From Paraburkholderia agricolaris (GTDB taxonomy: Bacteria > Pseudomonadota > Gammaproteobacteria > Burkholderiales > Burkholderiaceae), in contig NZ_QPER01000002.1 of NCBI RefSeq assembly GCF_009455635.1, positions 2,356,001 to 2,420,000 on the forward strand: a DNA stretch of 64,000 bases. Reading direction: 5' to 3'. How positions within the stretch are numbered: the stretch's first letter is position 1; the number at the start of each line of letters is the position of its first letter. The translations under genes and the position numbers were made by a program. Positions 25,431 through 33,040 of the stretch are shown here, piece after piece. The notes below the pieces were generated by a model, which searched no databases, was not told where the DNA came from, and worked only from the letters and a program-made list of their open reading frames with translations.

Positions 25431-26846
25431 TCAAGGTTTCTCGTCGCGCCGGAAGTACAACTGGTAGAGCATGCGTTGGCCGATGCGGCGGAACGGTGCG
25501 AACGGATGACCAGGCAATGGCGAGGTGAAGATCGGCAGTGTCTGCTTCGCTCCTTTACCGGCTATCCGTTCGGCGAGGCGGCGCCCCGCCTGCTGCGAAT
25601 ATGACACACCATTGCCGCCGTAGCCCAGTGCGTAAAACACCGACTGCTTCGGGTCCGGCTGACACACACGCGGCATCATGTCGTGGCTCACATCCACCCA
25701 GCCCCACCACGAATAATCGATCTGGATACCGCGCAACGCCGGGAACTTGCGGCCCATTCCTTCGATGAGCAACTCGTAGTGGCGCGGATTCGGCGCATCC
25801 GCACCGGTGATCGCGCTACGGCTGCCGATCTGCAACCGGTTGTCCGGCAGGAAGCGATAGTAGAAACGCAAAGTGCGCGTATCGGTCAGCACCTGCGTCG
25901 TTCGAAAATTGCAGGCTGCGATTTCCTGCTGCGTGAGCGGACGCGTCACCATCGAATTCGACAGGATCGGCATCACGCGGCTCGTCAGCGAGGGGTGCAG
26001 GTTCGGCGCCGTATAGGCGCCGGTCGCGATACCCACCGAGCGGGCCCGCACAATGCCACCCGGCGTGCGCAGATGATGAATGCCGTTAATCGTTTCCCAG
26101 CCGATCACCGGGCTCGACGGATGAACCCGCGCGCCCGCTTCGCGCGCCAGCCGCTGATAGCCATACGCCAGTTTCAGTGCATGAATGCCGATACCTTCGG
26201 GTTCGTGCAGCGCGCCGGCCGCCTCGGAATCGTTGACGTACTCGCGGCGCAATGTGGCCTGATCGATGAGTTCGGACGGATAGCCGAACACGTCTTTCCA
26301 GACTTTGGCTTCGGCGGCGAGTTTGGCCATCATGCGCGGCCGGTGCGCAATCAGAAAGTGGCCGCCGGGTTGCGGATCGCAATCGATTTCGGCCACCAGC
26401 GACTTGAAGTTGTCGAAACCTTCCTGGATCTCGTCGTGCATTTTCAGCGCGACGTCTTTACCCCAACGCTCGATCCATTGCGAACGCGACAGACGTCCCG
26501 ACGCATTCTGCCCCTGTCCGCCATTGCGGCTGCTGCAGCCCCAACTGGTTTTGTTGGCCTCGAGCACCACCGCCTTGATGCCATGCTCGCGCGCCAGACA
26601 AAGCGCCGTCGCGAGCCCGGTATACCCCGCGCCGATGATCGCCACGTCCACGTCGATATCTTTCGTGATCGGGCCGTCGTCGGGCGGCGGCGTGCCGGCA
26701 GTCGCGGCCCAATAAGTCGGTGCGTACTGCTTGCCGTGCCCCGGCCCCGGCGAGACCAGCGGGTCGTAGCGCGGGTCATACTGTGTCGCGCCGTCCCGTC
26801 CTGCGGACAGGCCGTCGCCGACCCGTGTGATGACACTTTGCTCCAT
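25431..26846 (-). CDS. tauY: FAD-dependent oxidoreductase, taurine dehydrogenase large subunit TauY
   Basis: A 471-residue DadA/DAO-type flavoprotein. It has an unusual 60-residue N-terminal arm, then the dinucleotide motif V-A-I-I-G-A-G-Y-T-G-L (68-78), the S-R-N-G-G-Q-G segment near 107 and a C-terminal G-Y-G-G-N-G-V-S-Y. No signal peptide is seen. The ATG at 26846 has GAGGAG before it; a longer in-frame start would overlap tauX. It lies 19 bases after a SnoaL-like gene, exactly the tauX-tauY order of taurine dehydrogenase, which deaminates taurine oxidatively to sulfoacetaldehyde. With tauABC and xsc in the same window the assignment is strong. Confidence 0.85.
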   Translation of the reverse strand: MEQSVITRVGDGLSAGRDGATQYDPRYDPLVSPGPGHGKQYAPTYWAATAGTPPPDDGPITKDIDVDVAIIGAGYTGLATALCLAREHGIKAVVLEANKTSWGCSSRNGGQGQNASGRLSRSQWIERWGKDVALKMHDEIQEGFDNFKSLVAEIDCDPQPGGHFLIAHRPRMMAKLAAEAKVWKDVFGYPSELIDQATLRREYVNDSEAAGALHEPEGIGIHALKLAYGYQRLAREAGARVHPSSPVIGWETINGIHHLRTPGGIVRARSVGIATGAYTAPNLHPSLTSRVMPILSNSMVTRPLTQQEIAACNFRTTQVLTDTRTLRFYYRFLPDNRLQIGSRSAITGADAPNPRHYELLIEGMGRKFPALRGIQIDYSWWGWVDVSHDMMPRVCQPDPKQSVFYALGYGGNGVSYSQQAGRRLAERIAGKGAKQTLPIFTSPLPGHPFAPFRRIGQRMLYQLYFRRDEKP

Positions 26847-26865
26847 GTGAAGCTCCTCGTCGGCG

Positions 26866-27270
26866 TCAAACGTTCTGCTTCGGACGTTCCTTGCGGAACG
26901 CGCGCTTGACCGCAATCAGGCCGTCGCGGAACTCGAACAGATCGCAGCCTTCTGCTTCGATGCGCCAGCCCTCCGCATGCGTGCCCGTGAACACCCACTC
27001 GGACACGCCACGCTCACCGATAACGTAATGGCGTCCGTCTCCCCAATGCGCATCCGGGAAGGTCTTGAAGACCGTTTCGAACGCCGCGCGCACCGCCTCG
27101 CGACCAACGAAACGCGTGCCGTAAACTTCGCTTCCGCCAGCCGTGTCGAACACACAGTCTTCAGTCATGAAGCCCATCAGCGCATTGGCGTCGTGACGGT
27201 TGAATGCATCGGAAAATGCAGCGAGTGTGTCCGCGGTGACCTTCGCTGCGGACGTTTCTGTTGTGGCCAT
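26866..27270 (-). CDS. tauX: SnoaL-like (NTF2-fold) protein, taurine dehydrogenase small subunit TauX
   Basis: A 134-residue NTF2/SnoaL-fold protein (ketosteroid-isomerase-related, the COG4538 type that is annotated as TauX). The pattern F-S-D-A-F-N-R-H-D-A-N-A-L-M-G-F-M-T-E-D-C-V-F-D (19-42) and G-R-E-A-V-R-A-A-F (55-63) are diagnostic of the fold. It carries no cofactor motif. Coupled upstream of tauY, it is presumed to form the heteromeric taurine dehydrogenase with it. AGGAGAC precedes the ATG. The 253 bases upstream contain no TauR-like decamer that could be recognised, so its regulation is open. Confidence 0.82.
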   Translation of the reverse strand: MATTETSAAKVTADTLAAFSDAFNRHDANALMGFMTEDCVFDTAGGSEVYGTRFVGREAVRAAFETVFKTFPDAHWGDGRHYVIGERGVSEWVFTGTHAEGWRIEAEGCDLFEFRDGLIAVKRAFRKERPKQNV

Positions 27271-27523
27271 CCATGTCTCCTGCTTGGTGATTTGGGTGAG
27301 ACTCGTGAGCTTGCCTAAGCGGCGATCTCTTATGGAAAAGTGTAAGTTTGGTGTCGGCTCGACGGTAGGGCCAGTGCGTTGGTTTCGCCTGGTGCAGTGT
27401 GGTGCGGTGCGGCGCGTGGGAAAGAAGACGCGAGTTGACAGGCCGCCAAGCGCGTTTCTGGATTCAGGCCGTGGGTATGCTGCGTGTGCTGCGTGTGCGA
27501 GCCACGCTGCCGCGCAACGGAAG

Positions 27524-28501
27524 TCAGTTCAGCGCGCGCGTGCTTTCGAGGCAACGCCTGATTGCGCGCTCGTCTTCGCCGGTGAAACGGCCGATCAGGA
27601 CGAGTGTCGATTCGGCCGCCGCGTGACCCGCGAATGGGGTGATGAGAATGCGGCCACCTGCTACATGCAGCTCTTGCGGCAAGCTGTCCTGATCCAGCCA
27701 GACAATGCCCTTCGCTCGCAACAGCGTGGCGGAGAGGCCGCGCAGCGCGGCCCGGAGTTTCTTCCGGTCCAGAGGAAAGTCCGAACGAAACGAAAAACTG
27801 CTGATATCCCGATGCAGGCTCGAAGCGCCAGCCGTCATCACGCCTCGCCCACCTGCTTGATGACGAGGCACCACGCTAGCGTCGAAGATCAACGCCGGCG
27901 GTATCTGTCCATCGACCGCCTCGAACAGGATGGAGGTGGTCGCAAGCGCTAGCACGGCCTGCGTTGCCGCGACCTTTTCCTGTTCGGTCACGAGATCAGT
28001 CTTGGTGAGTACAAGGGCCGTTGCCCCCTCGATCTGGCGACGCACAATATCGCCGACGTAGGGATCGAGCAAGGTTGCGCCGATGCGCTCAGCATCCACG
28101 GCAACGATGATCCCGAACAGCCTGAAGGCCCGGTCGAGCAAGCCGATCTGCGCGATCTTCACCGGATCGGAAACGCCGCTCGCTTCGATGATCAGCAACT
28201 CGGGACGCTCGGGCCGCGCGCTGATTTTCACGAGTACGTCGACAAGACGGCCGCCAATCGAACAGCAGATGCAGCCGTTCTCCAGATTGATGACGTCGTC
28301 CGTGCGTTCGCGGATCAGCGCGGCATCGATATTGATATCGCCGAAATCGTTGACGAGCACGGCCACCTTGCGCTGCCCCGCCATCGACAGCACGTGGTTC
28401 AGCAAGGTCGTCTTGCCCGCCCCCAGATAACCGCCGAGCACCACCAGAGGAATGGGCGGCCGGACGTCCGGCGCAGCAGCGTCGTTCACCACTCCGTTCA
28501 T
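27524..28501 (-). CDS. CobW/COG0523-family GTPase, putative metallochaperone
   Basis: A 325-residue G3E P-loop GTPase. Walker A G-A-G-K-T-T is at residues 27-32, the metal-binding C-x-C-C motif (C-I-C-C) at 77-80, a T-K-T-D-style guanine motif (T-K-T-D) near 155, and a CobW C-terminal domain with short H-x-A-G segments. Such proteins hand zinc or another metal to client enzymes. The ATG overlaps the TGA of the amidohydrolase gene as ATGA, so that metallo-hydrolase is the obvious client (inference). An in-frame upstream GTG would extend it into the amidohydrolase and is rejected. Sits apart from the cobST-like pair and is not evidence for B12 synthesis. Confidence 0.86.
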   Translation of the reverse strand: MNGVVNDAAAPDVRPPIPLVVLGGYLGAGKTTLLNHVLSMAGQRKVAVLVNDFGDINIDAALIRERTDDVINLENGCICCSIGGRLVDVLVKISARPERPELLIIEASGVSDPVKIAQIGLLDRAFRLFGIIVAVDAERIGATLLDPYVGDIVRRQIEGATALVLTKTDLVTEQEKVAATQAVLALATTSILFEAVDGQIPPALIFDASVVPRHQAGGRGVMTAGASSLHRDISSFSFRSDFPLDRKKLRAALRGLSATLLRAKGIVWLDQDSLPQELHVAGGRILITPFAGHAAAESTLVLIGRFTGEDERAIRRCLESTRALN

Positions 28502-30153
28502 TTTTCCGGCGACTGGAATACGCGGCCGCCCAGCACCGTGCCCCACACTTCAACGTCCTTCAGCCGCTCGGCGGCGACTTCGCTCGGGTCTTCCGCCAGC
28601 ACGGCGAAGTCCGCGAATTTGCCCACTTCGATACTGCCGATCAGATGATCCATCTTGAGCGTATAAGCCGCGCCCAGCGTGATCGCGCGCAACGCGTCCG
28701 CCACGGGGATGCACTCGCTCGCGCCCAGCACACGGCCGCTGGCGGTCTTGCGCTGCACCGCGCACCACGCGGTAAATAACGGACTCAACTGCGTGATCGG
28801 CGCGTCCGAGTGAAACGCAAAGGGAATGCCCAGCCGCCGCGCCGAGCCCGCCGCGTTCATGCGGTTCGCCCGGTCGGGACCCATGGTCTGCGCGTAGTGG
28901 GCGTCGCCCCAGTAGTAGATATGGTTGGAGAAAAAATTGATGCACATGCCGAGTTTCGCCGCGCGCGCCAACTGGCTCGCGTCGGCCATCTGGCAGTGTT
29001 GCAGCGTGTGGCGGTGGTCGCTGCGCGGGCACGCGTCGAGCATCTTCTCGACAGCGTTCAGCACGACCTCGGTAGCTTCATCGCCGTTGGTATGAATATG
29101 GAGTTGCAGCCCCGCGCGGTGAAACGGCGTGAACACCTCCTCCAGCTGACTCGGCGGAATTAGCCACAAGCCATTGGGCTGCCCGCCGACATAGCCGGGC
29201 CACTTCAGCCGCGCGGTAAAGCCCTGAATCGATCCGTCGACGATGAATTTGACCGGGCCGAAGCTCAGTTTTTCCGTGCTGTCACGCATCGCCGACAGTA
29301 CTTTTTCAGCGCCACCTTCGGGGCTGCGCTGCGGCGCGAACGCGGGCACGATCCTGATCGGATACTGCGGATCGGCCGTGACTTCGCGCAGGTTGCGATT
29401 GCCCAGCGCCGACAGATCGTTGACCAGATCCGTTGCGGTGGTCACACCGGCGAGTTGGGCGACCTTACCGAAGTTCCAGATCGCCGCTTTCTTTTCGCTG
29501 GCCGCAATGGAAAGCTGACTGCCGATCACCTCGTACACGGGGAACATGGCGGCGAATTCCTGCAGCTCGCCGGTCGGCTGTCCGTCTTCGTCCTTGTCGA
29601 TGCCGTCGATATCGGTGTTTTCGTCGATCCCCGCGAGCGCCAGCATGGCGGAGTTGACGTTCATCAGGTGCACACTCGCGTGCAGCACGACAATGGGCCG
29701 GGTAGTCGAAACGGTATCGAGTTCCTTGACCGACAGGCGGCTCGTGCCGAAGAAAATCGGATCGAAGCCCCATGCGAGCAATGGCGCCGCCGCGTCCGTC
29801 ATACCGCGTTGAGCATCCGCGAGCCGCGCGATCACCGCGTCCAGCGTTCTCAGACCGGGCCACAACGTGCCGTCGGGACCGCGCCGGTCGTAGTAGCCGA
29901 GATACACGGCGTCCCACATGGCGCCTTCCATCAGATGACAATGCCCTTCGACAAGACCCGGCATCAGCACCTTGTCCTGAAACGTGTCGACGATCTCAAC
30001 CTCGCCCCAGCGGCTAACGTCCTCCAGATTGCCGACCGAAAGAATTTTGCCGTCTCGCACCGCAACGTGCGTGGCATGCGGCTGGACCGGATTCATGGTC
30101 AGAATCTTTCTGGCGACGAATACAGTAACGGGACCTCGTTCAATCGAATTCAT
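28498..30153 (-). CDS. Metal-dependent amidohydrolase, YtcJ-like (Amidohydro_3)
   Basis: A 551-residue amidohydrolase-superfamily enzyme. It starts with the small beta domain, then G-L-V-E-G-H-C-H-L (an H-x-H metal motif, about 69-77), H-T-N-G-D-E-A near 347-353, H-T-L-Q-H-C near 374-379 and S-D-A-P-I near 455-459. YtcJ-type enzymes hydrolyse exocyclic amides and formamides; the substrate is unknown here. It is the third gene of an operon with a small membrane protein, an SSS symporter (38 bases upstream) and a CobW GTPase (ATGA overlap). The unit therefore looks like uptake, cleavage and metal supply for one compound. No signal peptide, so cytoplasmic. Confidence 0.86.
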   Translation of the reverse strand: MNSIERGPVTVFVARKILTMNPVQPHATHVAVRDGKILSVGNLEDVSRWGEVEIVDTFQDKVLMPGLVEGHCHLMEGAMWDAVYLGYYDRRGPDGTLWPGLRTLDAVIARLADAQRGMTDAAAPLLAWGFDPIFFGTSRLSVKELDTVSTTRPIVVLHASVHLMNVNSAMLALAGIDENTDIDGIDKDEDGQPTGELQEFAAMFPVYEVIGSQLSIAASEKKAAIWNFGKVAQLAGVTTATDLVNDLSALGNRNLREVTADPQYPIRIVPAFAPQRSPEGGAEKVLSAMRDSTEKLSFGPVKFIVDGSIQGFTARLKWPGYVGGQPNGLWLIPPSQLEEVFTPFHRAGLQLHIHTNGDEATEVVLNAVEKMLDACPRSDHRHTLQHCQMADASQLARAAKLGMCINFFSNHIYYWGDAHYAQTMGPDRANRMNAAGSARRLGIPFAFHSDAPITQLSPLFTAWCAVQRKTASGRVLGASECIPVADALRAITLGAAYTLKMDHLIGSIEVGKFADFAVLAEDPSEVAAERLKDVEVWGTVLGGRVFQSPEK

Positions 30154-30191
30154 AAATAGATGGTCTCAGATTCAGAAAGCGGGCCGAATGC

Positions 30192-31577
30192 TCAGGATAG
30201 CGCGTGAACCGGTTTGCGCTTCCAGCCATGGTTCAACATGGCGGTCACCGCGACGTTGATCACGAGACACAGCAAGCCCAGGTTGAATCCGCCGAGATCG
30301 GCATGAAGCATGTACAGGATGATCGCGAGTATCTGGCCAGTCAGGATACCGGTTGCAATCGCGGCCGGTTTGACGCGAAGCGAAAACAGAATGATCATCA
30401 CGCCCGGGAAAAACTGGGTCACGCCGTAGTACGCGGTATTGATCAGCGTGAGCATCAGATTCGGCGTCAACAGGGTCATCACGATCGAGACCAGCAGGTA
30501 GATCACGATCACCGTTTTCGCGGTGGCTTTCTGCCGGTTCTCGGGCATCTTCGGCAACAGATTGCGTGTCACGATCGGACCGATGGCAAGACAGATCCCG
30601 GTTAGCACCAGCAGGCCGGATAGCGAGGCGCCGGCCGCGACCAGACCCAGCAGCCAGCCCGGCAGCAATCGGATCGCCGCAGCAAAGAACGCCTCATTCG
30701 GCGAACCCAGATGCAGGTTCTGACTGATCGCATAGTACGAAGCAATCACCAGAAACGGATACATCAGCATGTACAGCGGCATGGCCACCTGGGTACGCCG
30801 GATCGTGTTCGGACTGGACGCCGTGAAGAAAACCTGCACGGCGAACGGCATCACGTAGAACCCTAGCGACTGGAACAGCATGGTGCTCATCGAGAACGTC
30901 AGTTGGCTGGCGTTCATGCTGTTGCTGACGTGCAGGCTCGCGGCGTGAAAAACCTCCGTGACGCCCGATTGCCACGCGACCGCGAGCCCGGTGATCACAA
31001 TCGCCAACACCATCAGCACGTCTTTCAAGATCGCAATGTAGGCCGACGCCCGCACGCCTGAAATGGCGATGTAGGTAAATGCCAATACCGCGGAGATCAG
31101 GATCAGGTAGAGCGGCTGGAAATTCCAGCCGAGACCTTTGAACGCGGCAACCAGTCCCGTGAACTGCAACTCCCCCCACGGCAGCAGGAATAGAATCGCC
31201 GATCCGGCAACGATCAACTCCAATGCGCGACTGCCAAAATGGCCTTTGAACAGATCGGGCAGCGTAATGGCGTTATAGCGTTTGCCGGCCTCCCAGATTT
31301 TCGGTCCGATGAAATAGCCGACGGGATACGCCAGCAGGATATAGCCAAGAAACCAGACCCCATACGTCGGTCCTTTGGCATAAATACCGCCGGGAAAACC
31401 GACCATCGTGCCAATGCTGTAGATCTCGCCCGCGGCGAGGAAAAAGACCAGGTACGCGCCGAACTGACGGGACGCGACAAAGAAGTCATGAACGCTTTGC
31501 GCGCCATGCCCTTTTTTGGAGCGTATCGCCAGATACAGCGAGAAGAGAATCAAACCGAGAAAGACAACGGTGGACAT
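30192..31577 (-). CDS. Sodium:solute symporter (SSS family)
   Basis: A 461-residue symporter of about 13 helices. G-E-I-Y-S-I-G-T-M-V-G-F-P-G-G-I-Y-A is near residues 50-67, the A-Y-P-V-G-Y segment follows, and G-A-S-L-S-G-L-L-V-L near 313-322 represents the SSS signature region. It is closest in pattern to PanF/acetate-type SSS members that come with a short partner membrane protein, which is encoded just upstream. Likely imports the substrate of the downstream amidohydrolase using the sodium gradient. Substrate unknown. Confidence 0.87.
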   Translation of the reverse strand: MSTVVFLGLILFSLYLAIRSKKGHGAQSVHDFFVASRQFGAYLVFFLAAGEIYSIGTMVGFPGGIYAKGPTYGVWFLGYILLAYPVGYFIGPKIWEAGKRYNAITLPDLFKGHFGSRALELIVAGSAILFLLPWGELQFTGLVAAFKGLGWNFQPLYLILISAVLAFTYIAISGVRASAYIAILKDVLMVLAIVITGLAVAWQSGVTEVFHAASLHVSNSMNASQLTFSMSTMLFQSLGFYVMPFAVQVFFTASSPNTIRRTQVAMPLYMLMYPFLVIASYYAISQNLHLGSPNEAFFAAAIRLLPGWLLGLVAAGASLSGLLVLTGICLAIGPIVTRNLLPKMPENRQKATAKTVIVIYLLVSIVMTLLTPNLMLTLINTAYYGVTQFFPGVMIILFSLRVKPAAIATGILTGQILAIILYMLHADLGGFNLGLLCLVINVAVTAMLNHGWKRKPVHALS

Positions 31578-31595
31578 CCGGGCTCTCCTGCTGCT

Positions 31596-31805
31596 TCAGT
31601 GAGTTTGCGGATCTGCATCGTCCGCGCGACGATCGAACAGACGCCAGCAAATCTGCAGGCAGATCGACGTCAGAACAAACCACATGAAAATCCACGCATA
31701 AATGAACGGCACGCCCAGCACGAATCGGTCGACTGAAGCAACCCAGGGCAGCAGGCCGATCACGCCGATATAGGGGATGCCGATCCCAATCAGGAACTTG
31801 AGCAT
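31596..31805 (-). CDS. Small two-helix membrane protein, DUF3311-type SSS partner
   Basis: A 69-residue protein with two hydrophobic segments (about residues 4-22 and 32-54) and a charged C-terminus. Small proteins of this kind, often named DUF3311, are encoded directly before SSS transporter genes. The start at 31805 is chosen because it gives the family length and begins with M-L-K-F-L-I-G-I-G-I-P-Y. The gap to the symporter is 18 bases, so the two are co-transcribed. Function is unknown; an accessory subunit of the symporter is the usual guess. Confidence 0.75.
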   Translation of the reverse strand: MLKFLIGIGIPYIGVIGLLPWVASVDRFVLGVPFIYAWIFMWFVLTSICLQICWRLFDRRADDADPQTH

Positions 31806-32085
31806 GAAGTCTCCGTCTGCTTTTTTGTGACCAGTGAAATCACCTCTGCTGATCCGCCTTTCATTGACGGACTGGACCGGGCGGCGCTGATCCGCGGCAA
31901 GCGGATGCGGCACGACGGCCATTGCAGACGATTACAATGATTTCAGTATCGGTGGCCGAAAATGCACCTGGCTAGTACCAGCGATAATAAATCGCCTGGT
32001 CCACATGGGAGTAGACCGTGAGCGGACATTGCACCCGCTCGTACCTCGATGGCAAGGTCGTTTTTACGTGTTTTTTTACGCGCCG
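31806..32085. promoter_or_regulatory. Leader of the SSS-amidohydrolase operon with nested inverted repeats
   Basis: 280 bases between the small membrane protein and the tauE-like gene. At 31977-32000 ACCAGCGAT-N5-ATCGCCTGGT forms a 9-bp stem with one bulged base. It overlaps CTGG-N6-CCAG directly upstream, so the ACCAG/CTGGT half-site occurs three times. This is a likely operator for an unlinked regulator. No other feature was recognised. Confidence 0.4.
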
Positions 32086-32817
32086 TTACGTAAGCAGCGC
32101 GACCAGTCCGGAACACAGCAGCAAAGCGCTCACGAAATGGTCGACCCGGCGCACCGGCACGCGCCGCCGCAGACGCTCCCCCACGGAGACGCCAAGCACG
32201 AACACGGGCACGAGCAGCACCATCGAGCTGAGCTGGGGCGCGTGAACCTGATGTTCGGCCACAAAAAGGGCCACCACACCCACATAGAGCACCGCAAAAT
32301 AAGCGAGAAGATTGGCACGCAGCGCGGCACCCTGGCCAATGCCGTTGAGATAGTAGACGGCCGGCGGACCGCCAATGCCGCCCAGCGCGGTCAGCGCGCC
32401 GCTCATTGCGCCGGCAGTGAAGGTCGGCCGCCAGCCGCTATCGTGAAGCCAGCGCCAGCCGCGGATGTGCATCACCGTGGAGGCAAGAACGGCGAGCGCG
32501 ACGAGCCGGCGCAGTTCCACCGCGTTCTCGCTCGCCATCCATAGGGTCGTGACTGCCGTGCACGCCATCGCAACCAGCGCGAGAGGAATCACCGTGCGCC
32601 AGCGCACCGCGTTCGCCCAACTGCGCACGCCTTGCAGCGAGGTCGCGAAATGGATCAGGACGATCAGCACACCGGCTTCGGGTGCGGGAATCAGGAGCCC
32701 GAACAGTGGCGCCATGACAAGCGCGCCGCCGAATCCGGTCAGGCCTTTTGCCATACCCGCCACCACGGTCACCAGGGCCAGACATCCCAGAATGGAAGGA
32801 GTATCGGCAACATTCAT
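32086..32817 (-). CDS. TauE/SafE-family membrane protein, candidate sulfite exporter
   Basis: A 243-residue membrane protein of about eight helices with the repeated TauE/SafE signature: G-M-A-K-G-L-T-G-F-G-G-A-L-V-M-A-P-L near residues 21-38 and G-A-M-S-G-A-L-T-A-L-G-G-I-G-G-P-P near 143-159. Members export sulfite or sulfoacetate, or transport other organic anions. Xsc and SuyAB, both encoded in the window, release sulfite, so sulfite export is a sensible role, but the gene is not in their operons. ATG 32817 is used; a TTG 39 bases earlier is possible since neither has a clear ribosome-binding site. Confidence 0.8.
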   Translation of the reverse strand: MNVADTPSILGCLALVTVVAGMAKGLTGFGGALVMAPLFGLLIPAPEAGVLIVLIHFATSLQGVRSWANAVRWRTVIPLALVAMACTAVTTLWMASENAVELRRLVALAVLASTVMHIRGWRWLHDSGWRPTFTAGAMSGALTALGGIGGPPAVYYLNGIGQGAALRANLLAYFAVLYVGVVALFVAEHQVHAPQLSSMVLLVPVFVLGVSVGERLRRRVPVRRVDHFVSALLLCSGLVALLT

Positions 32818-33040
32818 AAGTCGTTCGTTCGCAATAGACGGAGAATCGAAGGTCAAATCGATTGCTACGTTTTGCGCACGACGACAGCTTCAGGAAAGGG
32901 CCGGTATCTTCGCAATATTCCGAACACCCGCGTAGTGCCAGCGGCGTCCTTTCGATGGTGCCAGCCGGAACTGGCACGCCAAACACCCTGTTATCGACGC
33001 GCGAGACCCGTTTGTGGCCGCGCCGCTGGTCAAAATAGGC

